A stretch of 10,551 nt of DNA from an uncultured Blautia sp. (GTDB taxonomy: Bacteria; Bacillota; Clostridia; Lachnospirales; Lachnospiraceae): contig CAAFRY010000293.1 in assembly GCA_900765525.1 (NCBI GenBank), positions 1 through 10,551 of the forward strand, read 5' to 3'. The first letter of the stretch is position 1; each line of letters begins with the position of its first letter. Shown one piece after another: positions 1 to 9,370 of the stretch. Under the pieces are notes generated by a model, which had not been told where the DNA came from, searched no databases, and saw only the letters and a program-made list of their open reading frames with translations. The position numbers and the translations under genes are program-made.

Positions 1-57
1 AAGCACACTTTTGCTGCGCCGAGCGTGGTCAGCTTTAGCTGACATCTGCCTTTCATG
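1..57. repeat. Terminal direct repeat, left copy (part of a hairpin-rich non-coding repeat)
   Basis: These 57 bases are identical to the last 57 bases of the window, in the same orientation. Inside lies a short hairpin, GTCAGCT-TT-AGCTGAC (28-43). The repeat-like character seems to continue to the right. The word TGCGAG (56-61) is followed by a second hairpin, TGCGCA-TCGC-TGCGCA (62-77), and then by the long palindrome at 84-127. No open reading frame covers the region. Seen directly: the identity and the hairpins. Inferred: this is one part of a dispersed non-coding element, of which the window shows the right part here and the left part at the other end. The alternative is overlapping ends of a circular sequence. 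Confidence 0.85.
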
Positions 58-83
58 CGAGTGCGCATCGCTGCGCAAAGCGC

Positions 84-127
84 TTTTTCTGATATAGGAA
101 AGTGAAAACTTTCCTATATCAGAAAAA
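84..127. repeat. Perfect 20-bp palindrome with GAAA loop
   Basis: The arms 84-103 and 108-127 are exact reverse complements, separated by GAAA (104-107), a GNRA-type tetraloop if transcribed rightward. The left arm starts with five T and the right arm ends with five A, so read from either strand the stem goes from T-rich to A-rich. This is the opposite polarity to an intrinsic terminator, which needs T residues after the stem. It sits directly after the repeat at 1-57 and its neighbouring hairpin, about 45 bases before the likely promoter of the large gene. It may be the end of a MITE- or REP-like element or a structured RNA segment. Its function is unknown. Confidence 0.8.
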
Positions 128-171
128 ATAAGGCTGAAGCTGTCCCTGGGTCTCAAAGCAGACTCCAGGCT

Positions 172-198
172 CTGCCAGACTTATAGGAATGATATAAA
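172..198 (+). promoter_or_regulatory. Candidate extended -10 promoter for the activase/dehydratase gene
   Basis: TG-A-TATAAA (190-198) fits an extended -10 element. A weak -35-like CTGCCA lies at 172-177, with a 15-base spacer, shorter than ideal. The start codon follows about 35 bases downstream. There is no second good candidate between the palindrome and the gene. The call rests on pattern matching only. Confidence 0.4.
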
Positions 199-214
199 GT
201 TTAAAGCACAAAAA

Positions 215-222
215 AGAGGAGG
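215..222 (+). promoter_or_regulatory. Ribosome binding site of the activase/dehydratase gene
   Basis: AGAGGAGG ends 10 bases before the ATG at 233. It is a strong Shine-Dalgarno match and supports that start. Confidence 0.8.
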
Positions 223-232
223 TCTTCTGACT

Positions 233-3200
233 ATGTCAGCAGATAATACAACAAACCAGTGCCAGTACCCCTTAGGAATTGACATTGGTTCTACTACTGT
301 AAAAATAGCCATCATCAATGAGCAGCATGAGCTTCTGTTTTCTGATTATGAGCGCCATTTTGCGGATATACAGAATACTCTGGCCAAGCTGTTGGACAAG
401 GCTTATCAAAAGCTGGGTGAAATCCAGGTATCTCCTGTCATCACAGGTTCAGGGGGCCTTACCCTGGCCAACCACCTGGAGGTTCCTTTTGTCCAGGAGG
501 TTATCGCCGTATCTACATCTCTTCAGGAAATGGCTCCCAAGACAGACGTAGCCATTGAGCTGGGCGGAGAGGATGCAAAAATCATTTATTTTGAAGGGGG
601 AAACGTGGAGCAGCGTATGAATGGTATCTGTGCCGGCGGCACCGGTTCTTTCATCGACCAGATGGCTTCTCTGCTCCAGACTGATGCTCCCGGGCTAAAC
701 GAATATGCCAAAAGCTATAAAGCTCTCTACCCTATTGCCGCCAGATGCGGAGTTTTTGCTAAAACCGACATCCAGCCGCTGATTAACGAAGGTGCAACTA
801 AGGAGGACTTATCTGCCTCTATTTTCCAGGCTGTAGTAAACCAGACCATCAGCGGTTTGGCCTGCGGTAAGCCTATCCGGGGACATGTAGCCTTTTTAGG
901 CGGCCCTCTGCATTTCCTTTCCGAATTAAAGGAAGCCTTTATCCGCACACTGAAATTAGATGAGGAGCATACCATTGTACCGGAAAACTCCCATCTTTTT
1001 GCTGCTATCGGCTCTGCCTTAAACGCAAAACCCCAGGCAGCGCCGGTGTCTGTTACCGCCATGAGGGACAGGCTGAAAGCTTCCATTCAGATGGACTTTG
1101 AGGTCAATCGTATGGAACCCCTTTTCGCATCCCAGGAGGATTACCGGGAATTTAACCAGCGGCAGAGCCAGTACAATGTAAAAACCGGAGAGCTTTCCAC
1201 TTATCAGGGAAACTGTTATCTGGGTATTGACGCCGGCTCCACCACCACAAAAGCTGCTCTGGTAGGAGAAGACGGCTCTCTGCTTTACTCCTTCTACAGC
1301 AATAATAATGGAAGCCCCCTGGCAACCTCCATCAAGGCCATCCAGGAAATTTACAGCCAGCTTCCCAAGGGTGCCAAGATTGCTTATTCCTGCTCTACCG
1401 GATACGGAGAAGCCTTGATTAAGGCCGCTCTTTTGCTGGACGAGGGCGAGGTAGAAACAGTGTCTCACTATTACGCTGCCGCTTTCTTCGACCCTGAGGT
1501 AGACTGTATCCTGGACATCGGAGGCCAGGACATGAAATGTATAAAAATCAAGGACCAGACCGTAGACAGCGTCCAGCTAAACGAGGCCTGCTCCTCCGGC
1601 TGCGGCTCCTTCATCGAAACCTTTGCAAAATCCCTGAACTACAGCGTACAGGACTTTGCGAAGGCCGCTCTTTTCGCTGAGCATCCTATTGATTTAGGAA
1701 CCCGCTGCACAGTATTTATGAATTCAAAAGTAAAGCAGGCCCAGAAGGAAGGAGCATCTGTGGCGGATATTTCCGCCGGACTGGCTTACTCAGTCATCAA
1801 AAACGCTCTCTACAAGGTTATCAAGGTATCCGATGCTTCTGAACTTGGCCGGCACATTGTTGTCCAGGGAGGAACCTTCTACAACGATGCCGTGCTGAGA
1901 AGCTTTGAAAGAATTGCCCAGTGTCATGCCATCCGGCCTGATATTGCAGGAATCATGGGCGCATTCGGAGCTGCCCTTATTGCCAGGGAGCGGTACGACA
2001 GAAGCAAAACCACCACCATGCTTCCTATTGAAAAAATCAATACCTTAGAATACAAGACCACCATGGCCAACTGCAAGGGCTGCACCAACCACTGCCGTCT
2101 TACTATCAACAAGTTTTCCGGAGGCCGTCAGTACATCTCAGGAAACCGCTGCGAGCGTGGAATCGGCAAGGAGAAAAACAAGGACCATGTGCCTAACTTG
2201 TATGAGTACAAATATAAAAAGCTGTTTTCCTATGTTCCTCTTTCCGGGGATAAAGCAGTGCGTGGCCAGGTAGGTATTCCCAGAGTCCTGAATATGTTTG
2301 AAAACTATCCTTTCTGGTACACCTTCTTTACGGAGCTGAAATACCAGGTGGTGCTTTCTCCCACCTCCACCAGGAAGATTTACGAGCTTGGTATTGAATC
2401 CATCCCCAGCGAATCCGAATGTTATCCGGCCAAGCTGGCTCATGGTCATGTATCCTGGCTTTTAAAGCAGGGGGTAAAGTATATTTTCTACCCCTGTATT
2501 CCATACGAACGAAACGAATTTTCCGACGCTGTAAATCATTACAATTGTCCTATTGTCACCTCCTATGCGGAGAACATCAAAAACAATGTGGACGAATTAA
2601 ACGACCCGGAAATCCGCTTCCACAATCCTTTCCTGTCCTTTACAGACGAGGAAACCGTAACCCGGAGATTGGTAGAGGAATTTCCGGATATTCCTTCAGA
2701 GGAAGTCCACCATGCCGCAAGAATGGCCTGGCTGGAATTGGAAAAATGCCGAAAAGACATCATGCGCAAGGGTGAAGAAACGCTGAAATACTTGGAGGAA
2801 ACCGGCAGGCGTGGAATTGTCCTGGCAGGACGTCCTTATCACATTGACCCGGAAATCCACCACGGTATTCCGGACTTAATCAACTCCTACGGAATGGCAG
2901 TCCTTACTGAGGATTCCATCTCTCACCTGGCGCCTGTAGAACGTCCTCTCCGTGTCAATGACCAGTGGATGTACCACACCCGCCTTTACGCTGCAGCAAA
3001 CTTTGTAAAAGAAAAGGACAACCTGGATTTGATTCAGTTAAATTCCTTTGGCTGCGGTCTGGATGCCGTTACTACGGACCAGGTAAATGAAATTCTGGCT
3101 AACAGCGGAAAAATATATACCTGCCTGAAAATCGACGAGGTAAATAACCTGGGCGCCGCCCGAATCCGTATCCGCTCTCTCATTGCCGCTATCCGGGTAA

Positions 3201-4483
3201 AGGAACAGCAGCATATTAAGAGAACGGTCCGCCCCTCTTCCATTAAAAGGGTATCCTTTACCGAAGAGATGCGGAAGGGCTATACCATCCTCTGTCCCCA
3301 GATGTCGCCTATCCATTTCTCCATTTTGGAGGCTGGCTTTAATGCCTGCGGCTATAATCTGGAGGTGCTTCCCAATGATAACAAGGAAGCTGTGGACGTG
3401 GGATTAAAATATGTAAACAATGATGCCTGCTACCCATCTCTCATGGTAGTGGGACAGATTATGCAGGCCCTGCTTTCCGGAAAATATGACTTACATAAGG
3501 TAGCCATCATTATGTCTCAGACAGGAGGCGGATGCCGGGCATCTAACTATATCGGCTTTATCCGCAGAGCTCTGGAAAAGGCAGATATGGCCCATATTCC
3601 GGTTATTTCCATTAACCTCAGCGGATTAGAGGAGAACCCAGGCTTTAAGATTACCCCTAAGCTGGCTGCCAGACTGGCCTACGGCGCAGTATTCGGAGAT
3701 ATTCTCATGAAATGTATTTACCGGATGCGTCCCTATGAGAAGGTAAAAGGCTCCGCTAACGCCCTGCACAAAAAATGGGAAAAACGTTGTAAAAATTTCC
3801 TTTCCGGCAGACATGCCAGCTTTGCCCAGTTTAACCGCATCTGCCGTCAGATGATTCGGGAATTTGATTCTCTTCCCATTACGGATGAGAAAAAACCACG
3901 TGTGGGAATTGTAGGCGAAATTCTGGTAAAATTCCTGCCTGCAGCCAATAACCATCTGGCAGAGCTTCTGGAAAAAGAAGGGGCAGAGCCTGTTTGTCCG
4001 GACTTAATCGACTTCATGTGCTACTGCTTCTACAACCTGGGCTTTAAGTCTGATTACCTGGGCTTCAAGAAATCCCTGGCAACAAAAGGCCAGATGGGTA
4101 TCGCTGCCATTGAATTTATCCGCAGCGCAGCCAACAAAGAATTCGCCAAGAGCAAGCACTTTACACCTTCTGCTAAAATTGCAGACTTGGCAAAAATGGC
4201 TGAACCTATTGTATCCATCGGAAATCAAACCGGAGAGGGATGGTTCCTGACCGGGGAAATGATGGAGCTGATTCACGGAGGCACCCCGAATATCGTATGT
4301 ATCCAGCCCTTTGCCTGCCTGCCTAATCATATCGTAGGAAAAGGCGTTATCAAGGCTATCCGGAAGGATTATCCGGAGGCCAACATAGTGGCCGTTGACT
4401 ACGACCCGGGAGCCAGCGAGGTAAATCAGCTAAACCGAATCAAACTTATGCTGTCTACGGCATTTAAGAAAATACAGCAGTAA
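233..4483 (+). CDS. Large acyl-CoA dehydratase activase / 2-hydroxyacyl-CoA dehydratase-like fusion protein (BcrAD/BadFG x2, DUF2229, HgdB-like)
   Basis: This is a predicted cytoplasmic, oxygen-sensitive Fe-S ATPase/reductase of 1416 residues. Residues 14-263 and 328-583 are two activase (BcrAD/BadFG, ASKHA-fold) domains. Each has a phosphate-1 loop (GIDIGSTT at 15, GIDAGSTT at 331), a phosphate-2 motif (ELGGEDAK at 109, DIGGQDMK at 428) and a cysteine pair (C133/C172, C453/C492) at the positions where activators bind a dimer-bridging [4Fe-4S] cluster. A cysteine cluster (C614, C617, C621, C640) leads into the DUF2229 region (about 679-985; [24 protein letters not shown]). The C-terminal part (about 1016-1412) resembles the HgdB/double-cubane dehydratase fold, with [10 protein letters not shown] at 1097 and [11 protein letters not shown] at 1356. 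In the family, ATP hydrolysis drives low-potential electron transfer to an Fe-S reductase or dehydratase. Here activator and acceptor appear to be in one chain. No CoA-transferase, electron-transfer protein or second dehydratase subunit is adjacent, so the substrate is unknown. The gene appears monocistronic and ends at a shared terminator. Confidence 0.92.
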   Translation: MSADNTTNQCQYPLGIDIGSTTVKIAIINEQHELLFSDYERHFADIQNTLAKLLDKAYQKLGEIQVSPVITGSGGLTLANHLEVPFVQEVIAVSTSLQEMAPKTDVAIELGGEDAKIIYFEGGNVEQRMNGICAGGTGSFIDQMASLLQTDAPGLNEYAKSYKALYPIAARCGVFAKTDIQPLINEGATKEDLSASIFQAVVNQTISGLACGKPIRGHVAFLGGPLHFLSELKEAFIRTLKLDEEHTIVPENSHLFAAIGSALNAKPQAAPVSVTAMRDRLKASIQMDFEVNRMEPLFASQEDYREFNQRQSQYNVKTGELSTYQGNCYLGIDAGSTTTKAALVGEDGSLLYSFYSNNNGSPLATSIKAIQEIYSQLPKGAKIAYSCSTGYGEALIKAALLLDEGEVETVSHYYAAAFFDPEVDCILDIGGQDMKCIKIKDQTVDSVQLNEACSSGCGSFIETFAKSLNYSVQDFAKAALFAEHPIDLGTRCTVFMNSKVKQAQKEGASVADISAGLAYSVIKNALYKVIKVSDASELGRHIVVQGGTFYNDAVLRSFERIAQCHAIRPDIAGIMGAFGAALIARERYDRSKTTTMLPIEKINTLEYKTTMANCKGCTNHCRLTINKFSGGRQYISGNRCERGIGKEKNKDHVPNLYEYKYKKLFSYVPLSGDKAVRGQVGIPRVLNMFENYPFWYTFFTELKYQVVLSPTSTRKIYELGIESIPSESECYPAKLAHGHVSWLLKQGVKYIFYPCIPYERNEFSDAVNHYNCPIVTSYAENIKNNVDELNDPEIRFHNPFLSFTDEETVTRRLVEEFPDIPSEEVHHAARMAWLELEKCRKDIMRKGEETLKYLEETGRRGIVLAGRPYHIDPEIHHGIPDLINSYGMAVLTEDSISHLAPVERPLRVNDQWMYHTRLYAAANFVKEKDNLDLIQLNSFGCGLDAVTTDQVNEILANSGKIYTCLKIDEVNNLGAARIRIRSLIAAIRVKEQQHIKRTVRPSSIKRVSFTEEMRKGYTILCPQMSPIHFSILEAGFNACGYNLEVLPNDNKEAVDVGLKYVNNDACYPSLMVVGQIMQALLSGKYDLHKVAIIMSQTGGGCRASNYIGFIRRALEKADMAHIPVISINLSGLEENPGFKITPKLAARLAYGAVFGDILMKCIYRMRPYEKVKGSANALHKKWEKRCKNFLSGRHASFAQFNRICRQMIREFDSLPITDEKKPRVGIVGEILVKFLPAANNHLAELLEKEGAEPVCPDLIDFMCYCFYNLGFKSDYLGFKKSLATKGQMGIAAIEFIRSAANKEFAKSKHFTPSAKIADLAKMAEPIVSIGNQTGEGWFLTGEMMELIHGGTPNIVCIQPFACLPNHIVGKGVIKAIRKDYPEANIVAVDYDPGASEVNQLNRIKLMLSTAFKKIQQ

Positions 4484-4488
4484 AAATG

Positions 4489-4539
4489 AAAAAACAGTCT
4501 TTCCGGCAGATATTCCTGCGTCCGGAAAGACTGTTTTTT
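4489..4539. terminator. Bidirectional intrinsic terminator between convergent genes
   Basis: Arms 4489-4506 and 4522-4539 are perfectly complementary. The core ACAGTCTTTCCGG pairs with CCGGAAAGACTGT and is flanked by an A-run on the left and a T-run on the right, so the hairpin has terminator polarity on both strands. The loop contains a further small GCAG/CTGC pairing. It begins 5 bases after the stop of the activase gene and lies 6 bases beyond the stop of the GH35 gene, closing both transcription units. Confidence 0.92.
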
Positions 4540-4545
4540 ATCTAT

Positions 4546-6873
4546 TTATTTTTCCAAAGAAAGGAGGATTTCCTGCACCGGCTTTATGACTGCGCTTAAA
4601 AGTCCTGCCTTGCAGCCGCTTCCCACTTCCATTCTGCCTGCCATGGTAGAAGATACGTCTACCTTCACATTTTCTTTCAGCGGCGTAATAAACAGGGTCA
4701 GCTCTTTCTCTGTTCCCCTGGGAAGAGCTTCTTTTAAACCGATTTCCCACAAAGCCTGATTATTAAAATTATCAGAAATCAGCAGGCTGTCCGCAAACAG
4801 ACTTCCCACATCTCCCTCATAGCCAATCCTTAAAAGACTATCCTTTTTGCCCGGGCAATGTTCCGGCAGCTCAAGAACATAACGGAAATTTCCCACTTCC
4901 CGCACCGTAACCGGCTGCTCTTGTATCTCCTCTTTTTTCCAGAAAATCTCATATCCCTTCATTATCTGGTTTCCTGCCCGGTTCATCTTTTCAACCCCTA
5001 AAGGCATAGCCAGCTTCTGCTCTGGGTAAAAGAGCACCTGGGTCCTGTCTCCCTTGTCCGGAGATTCCAGAGAAATCTGTCCCTCATTATACAGGAAAGG
5101 ACTGTCACACAAAACAGCTGTAGGCTGCCCTTGTACCTCAATCTGGTAAAAACTCAGACTCTGTTCCCGGGTTAAGGTAATAATCGTCACTTCCTTGTCC
5201 TCTCCTGCTACACAGTAAGAAGACATCTCATTGGCCGGCTTTCGGATTCTGATTTCCCTTCCTTCCACCGGATTTCCATCTATACTCTCTATCCCCTCTG
5301 TATCCCAAACATACTCGGGAGTAGTTCCCTGAGGAGCAAAAAAGAAATAGGTTACTTTTCCTGCCTCTCTTATAACAGTCAGCAGCTGGGCTTTTGCATA
5401 TTTCAGCCGGAAGCCTTCTACTTTAAGCCCAAAGGGAAAGACTGCCTCCTCCCCCGGAGCAAGGGAAATCCCTTCTATATATAAATCCTCTTTTGGCAGA
5501 CGCAAAAGAATGTTTTCGTCCTTTTTCTCCTGGCAGATAACATGGTCCTGATAATTGTTCAGGAAAAGAAATCCCTTTTCTCCGTCTGTTCTCACTGCGT
5601 AACGCAGAGTTTCTGTATCCTCAGGAGAAATTTCCTGGGAATTTTCCGGAAGCACGGTCTGCATCTGACAAAATTCATCGCCGAAATTGGTGACAAAAAG
5701 ATGCAGGGCCTTTAAGCGATGGTAGCTGGGACGTAGCTGTCCGAATTCTCCAATGGCTGCCTGATAATCATAGGAGATTTTCGGACACTGGCACTCATTG
5801 AGATAGGGTGTTTTCTCTCCTCTGGGATTGCTGCCGCCCCGGTACATATAGTAGCCCAGGAAATTACAGCCCCCGGCAAGTTTAATATTTGCCATAGCAT
5901 CCACGCTTTCAAAAGGAAACTGAAAACGGTAATTATAAAAACAGGACATACCTCCGCCCATCTCACAGCAGGCATAGGGAAAGCTCTCCGGTTCATAGAC
6001 GGGCTCAAAATTATAGGTTTTTGGCACTGCATTGTTATGATTGTCCCGGTAAATATACTCCGGGGTAGCCGGGTGTTCTCCCTCATAATCATAAAATATC
6101 CAGGGCCAGAAGGCGTATCCGCCCCACAGAGGAAGCATTTCCTCTGTGGGCATCGCTGCACCTCCCCATCCGGTGCAGGTGTAAAAAGGTGTACAGATTC
6201 CTTCTTCCACAGCCATATCCTTCAGCGCCTTCATATAGGCCGTTCCGTCGCTTCCCCCTGGTATCCACTCATTGCTGACTCCCGTGGTAAGCTCCCATGG
6301 GGCTGCAGAATGCATGTATTCATTTTCAATCTGTGCGCCTATGATGGGGCCGCCATCCTTGAAATAAAGTCCCTCAAACTGCCGGGCAAGCTGCCGGTAC
6401 AGAGTTCTTGTGCAATTTAAAAATCCTTCATTAAGACTGCGGACATCAAAAGGTTTTCCATACAGCCAGTCCGGCAGTCCGCCGTTACGGACTTCTCCAT
6501 GGTCAAAGGGACCAATGCGTACAATCACATACATGCCATGTTTTTTACAAAGTTTCAGAAATTTACGAACATTGCGGTTTCCGTCAAACCGGAATTTTCC
6601 TTCCTCTTCTTCATGATGAATCCAGAAAATATAGGTGGCAAGGATATTGATTCCTCCCATTTTCATTTTCAGAATGGTGTCCTCCCACTGGTTTTCAGAA
6701 ACCCTGGAATAATGACACTCTCCACTGATGCCGAAAAAGGGCTTTCCATCCATTTCCATATAGTAGTTGTTAAAGGACAGCTCTTTTCCATCCTTTGACT
6801 GCCCGTAAAACCGGTCAGACAGCCTGTATCTTTCTTTTTTCTTAAAGCTTTGTAAATTCAGCTGATGTTCCAT
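4546..6873 (-). CDS. Cytoplasmic glycoside hydrolase family 35 beta-galactosidase
   Basis: This 775-residue enzyme is predicted to release terminal beta-linked galactose from imported saccharides by a retaining mechanism. The GH35 (beta/alpha)8 catalytic domain covers about residues 35-395. Typical motifs are SGECHYSRV (50), the TYIFWIHHEEEEGKF stretch (80), RIGPFDHGEVRNGGLPDWL (119) and GGPIIGAQIENEY (174). By family alignment E185 is the acid/base; E304 in CCEMGGGMS is the likely nucleophile, in a sequence context differing from the human GLB1 type. The C-terminal 370 residues look like beta-sandwich domains. There is no signal peptide or anchor, so it acts inside the cell. It is the last gene of the operon: an AAAGGAG site (6880-6886) lies 6 bases before the ATG, and the gap to the binding-protein gene is 15 bp. 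Some GH35 enzymes are exo-beta-glucosaminidases or prefer beta-1,3 or beta-1,4 galactosides, so the exact substrate is open. Confidence 0.92.
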   Translation of the reverse strand: MEHQLNLQSFKKKERYRLSDRFYGQSKDGKELSFNNYYMEMDGKPFFGISGECHYSRVSENQWEDTILKMKMGGINILATYIFWIHHEEEEGKFRFDGNRNVRKFLKLCKKHGMYVIVRIGPFDHGEVRNGGLPDWLYGKPFDVRSLNEGFLNCTRTLYRQLARQFEGLYFKDGGPIIGAQIENEYMHSAAPWELTTGVSNEWIPGGSDGTAYMKALKDMAVEEGICTPFYTCTGWGGAAMPTEEMLPLWGGYAFWPWIFYDYEGEHPATPEYIYRDNHNNAVPKTYNFEPVYEPESFPYACCEMGGGMSCFYNYRFQFPFESVDAMANIKLAGGCNFLGYYMYRGGSNPRGEKTPYLNECQCPKISYDYQAAIGEFGQLRPSYHRLKALHLFVTNFGDEFCQMQTVLPENSQEISPEDTETLRYAVRTDGEKGFLFLNNYQDHVICQEKKDENILLRLPKEDLYIEGISLAPGEEAVFPFGLKVEGFRLKYAKAQLLTVIREAGKVTYFFFAPQGTTPEYVWDTEGIESIDGNPVEGREIRIRKPANEMSSYCVAGEDKEVTIITLTREQSLSFYQIEVQGQPTAVLCDSPFLYNEGQISLESPDKGDRTQVLFYPEQKLAMPLGVEKMNRAGNQIMKGYEIFWKKEEIQEQPVTVREVGNFRYVLELPEHCPGKKDSLLRIGYEGDVGSLFADSLLISDNFNNQALWEIGLKEALPRGTEKELTLFITPLKENVKVDVSSTMAGRMEVGSGCKAGLLSAVIKPVQEILLSLEK

Positions 6874-6888
6874 TTCTCTCTCCTTTAG

Positions 6889-8430
6889 TTACTGCTTTGA
6901 CTGAACGAATTCCTCTGCCTGGCGGTTCAGCTCCTCCAATATCTGTTCAAAGCCAGCCTGCTTTAAAGATTCCCGGAAGGCTTCAATGGTAGCATCCACA
7001 TCCTCTACAAGACCATTTACCAAAGGGTTATAATAGGTGGCAATATTTGCTTCCACTGCAGCTACCTGGGTGGTTACCTTACTGCTGTCAAAGGCAAAGC
7101 TGTCATATATGTGGTCCTCTTTGATGTTGTTGTCCCACTCTTCCAGAATCCTATCATAATCATCATCTAATGGGGTTCTGTCCTCAATGTATTCAGTTCT
7201 GGTCAAATCCATATTTCTCCAGCCCCAGTTACAGTTGCTGTCCACGCCATAACCAGACTCGTCGATTACCTTATACTGGTCCTCTCCCACTGCTTCCCAG
7301 TGTTTTCCTTCGATTCCAAGGTATGTTAAATCATATAATTCAGGGTCTGTATACAAAGCGTTTAATGCCATCATAGCTCTCTCTGCGTTTTTGCTGCTTG
7401 CATTTATGGCAACACCTCCGTTGATATAAGGCTTGATGATTCTTGGCTGTCCTGCATTGATGTCACAAAGCTTCACATTCCATTCCGGGTGTTCTGCATT
7501 TGCCTGCTTTGCATAAGTTTTACAGGTAGCCAGATTCCATACCATGCTGGCACATCTTCCTGTAAGAAGACCTGTCTGCCTGTCATCGCTGGAGTTTAAA
7601 GTATCTCTGGACCAGCAGCCTGCATCTGCCATCTCCTTTGCCATCTTACAGTAATCTTCAAAGCCGTCCCAGTCTAAAACACTATAGAAATCCAAATCCT
7701 GGGGGTCCTGAGTATTGTACAGAATCAGCTCTCCGTTAAATGGAGTACCGCTGGTATTGGTCAACCCCTTATTCCAGAAATACTGGTAATAAAAGCCTCC
7801 CTGAGTGGCATACATCCCGTCTGCTGCCGCCTTCATGGCAAAATCCTGGAAATCTTCCATGCTCTTAATATCTTCATAGCCGTACTTTTCCAGTAAATCT
7901 CCCCGGATGGCCATAACGTCCTGGGTATATTCGTGGTTATAACCAGGTACCATATATATTTCGCCGCCGATTTTGGCCTGGTCCCAGGCCTCCTCCGGCA
8001 CTACTTCCCATATATCCGGAGCATAGGTCTTGATAAAATCCTCTGACAAAGGTTTGAATCCGTTCATGGCCACTGTCTGCTCATAATGTGCCCAGCTGGT
8101 AGCCGTAAAAATCAGGTCAAAATCTTCTCCTCCGGAAAACAGAAGGGAATACTTCTGTCCGTGCTCACCCCAGGATAAAAAGTCCACACTTAAAGAACAA
8201 TTTAGCTTTTCCTCTAAAACCTCATTTACTTTGTCATAAACCGCATCAAAATCCGGGGTTCTTTCGCCGATAAGATACATTTTCAAATCCACATGTTCCG
8301 AGGTATCCACTGTTCCATCCTCGTTTAAAGCCACAGTTTCTTCCTCGCCGCCTTTACAGCCAGCCAATGCACCCATAGCCATAACTGCGCTAAGTCCTAA
8401 TGCCAGTATTCTTTTTTTTCTGTTTTTCAT
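6889..8430 (-). CDS. Extracellular sugar-binding lipoprotein of an ABC importer (LplA/YtcQ-like)
   Basis: This 513-residue protein should capture the transported saccharide at the outer face of the membrane and deliver it to the two permeases encoded just upstream. It begins with a lysine/arginine-rich stretch (MKNRKKR), a hydrophobic segment and the lipobox L22-A23-G24-C25, so cleavage and lipidation at C25 are expected. The mature part has the pattern of family 1 extracellular solute-binding proteins. It is longer than MalE-type proteins, as is usual for the LplA/YtcQ group, and its C-terminal 50 residues (YYNPLVNG onwards) resemble the DUF3502 domain found in that group. The ligand cannot be read from sequence; the adjoining GH35 gene suggests a beta-galactoside. 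The ATG at 8430 has an AAGGAGG site 5 bases upstream (8436-8442) that overlaps the stop codon of the preceding permease, suggesting translational coupling. Confidence 0.93.
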   Translation of the reverse strand: MKNRKKRILALGLSAVMAMGALAGCKGGEEETVALNEDGTVDTSEHVDLKMYLIGERTPDFDAVYDKVNEVLEEKLNCSLSVDFLSWGEHGQKYSLLFSGGEDFDLIFTATSWAHYEQTVAMNGFKPLSEDFIKTYAPDIWEVVPEEAWDQAKIGGEIYMVPGYNHEYTQDVMAIRGDLLEKYGYEDIKSMEDFQDFAMKAAADGMYATQGGFYYQYFWNKGLTNTSGTPFNGELILYNTQDPQDLDFYSVLDWDGFEDYCKMAKEMADAGCWSRDTLNSSDDRQTGLLTGRCASMVWNLATCKTYAKQANAEHPEWNVKLCDINAGQPRIIKPYINGGVAINASSKNAERAMMALNALYTDPELYDLTYLGIEGKHWEAVGEDQYKVIDESGYGVDSNCNWGWRNMDLTRTEYIEDRTPLDDDYDRILEEWDNNIKEDHIYDSFAFDSSKVTTQVAAVEANIATYYNPLVNGLVEDVDATIEAFRESLKQAGFEQILEELNRQAEEFVQSKQ

Positions 8431-8440
8431 AATATCCTCC

Positions 8441-9364
8441 TTATCCTTTTACTGCTCCAATGGTAACTCCCTGTACGAAATACTTTTGTACCAGGGGGTA
8501 AGCTAATACAATAGGTCCTGTCACCACAACCGTCAGTGCCATCTTCAGGGTTTCAGACGGAAGGGAAACAGAGCTTGCAATATTGCCGCTGACCGCACTG
8601 TTGGCAATCAGCTGTTTATAGCCCTCAATGTTGTTTACCTGCTGATACAGGAAATACTGCAGCGGATATTTTTCCTCCGCCTTGATGTAAAGCATGGCAT
8701 TATACCAGTCATTCCAATAGGCCAGTGCAATGAACAGTCCTACTGTTGCCAGGGCCGGTTTAATCAGAGGCAGAATAATCTGGAACAATGTCCTGACTTC
8801 TCCGCACCCGTCAATCTTTGCCGCATCAATTAGGGAATCAGGAATTCCTGAAATATAGCTTTTCATAATCAGCAGATTATACACACTGAACATCAGAGGA
8901 AGCAGCAGGGCCAGATAGCTGTCCCGCAGGCCTAAAGTCTTGCTGATTAACAGATAGTAGGGAACCAGTCCGCCGGAAAACAGGGTTGTAAAGTAGAAGA
9001 AAAAGGAAAACTGGTTTCTCCATCCAAAATCCTTCCTGGATAAAACATAAGCTGTCATGGTCTGCAAAAGCAGTCCCAAAACGGTACCGGTAATCGTCAG
9101 CAAGATTGTGGTGGCATAAGCTCTTAACACCACCAACGGCTCTTTAAAAACTGTTTTGTATGCCTCCAGGCTGAAATCCTGAGGCAGAAGGCTGAAACCA
9201 TTTTTCACTACCGCAGCCTCTGAGGAAAAGGAGCCTGAAACTACCATGATAAAAGGAATCAAACACACAAGAGCTACAATCCCGCAAAACCCGTAGGCAA
9301 TTATATTCAGTGCAATGACATCCGGACCTTTCTTTATCTTTCCTGTATTTTTTGCTCTTTCCAT
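8441..9364 (-). CDS. Carbohydrate ABC transporter permease, LplC/MalG type
   Basis: This inner permease half has 307 residues from the ATG chosen here. Six membrane segments are visible, at about residues 20-45, 81-107, 118-140, 149-168, 205-224 and 274-294. The EAA loop that docks the ATPase is LIDAAKIDGCGEVRTLFQII and following residues (about 178-203). The protein belongs to the binding-protein-dependent transport inner-membrane family (BPD_transp_1) and resembles LplC/YtcP and MalG. Start choice: a GTG at 9373 would add three residues, but it overlaps the AGGAGG site (9373-9378), which cannot serve it. That site is 8 bases before the ATG at 9364, so the ATG is preferred. The site also overlaps the TAG stop of the upstream permease. 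The partner is the permease encoded upstream, and no ATPase gene is in the window. Confidence 0.93.
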   Translation of the reverse strand: MERAKNTGKIKKGPDVIALNIIAYGFCGIVALVCLIPFIMVVSGSFSSEAAVVKNGFSLLPQDFSLEAYKTVFKEPLVVLRAYATTILLTITGTVLGLLLQTMTAYVLSRKDFGWRNQFSFFFYFTTLFSGGLVPYYLLISKTLGLRDSYLALLLPLMFSVYNLLIMKSYISGIPDSLIDAAKIDGCGEVRTLFQIILPLIKPALATVGLFIALAYWNDWYNAMLYIKAEEKYPLQYFLYQQVNNIEGYKQLIANSAVSGNIASSVSLPSETLKMALTVVVTGPIVLAYPLVQKYFVQGVTIGAVKG

Positions 9365-9370
9365 TTTTTC

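Noticed and set aside
84..127. Intrinsic terminator of a gene to the left
   Set aside because: The stem is AT-rich with A residues, not T residues, after it on either strand, so it lacks the terminator tail.
1019..1468. Minus-strand reading frame of 149 codons inside the large activase gene
   Set aside because: It lies wholly antisense to clearly conserved ATPase-domain coding sequence and resembles no family. Other antisense frames in this gene and in the GH35 gene were dismissed for the same reason.
6037..6420. Plus-strand reading frame of 127 codons inside the GH35 gene
   Set aside because: It is antisense to the GH35 catalytic domain, has no recognisable family and no evident own ribosome binding site.
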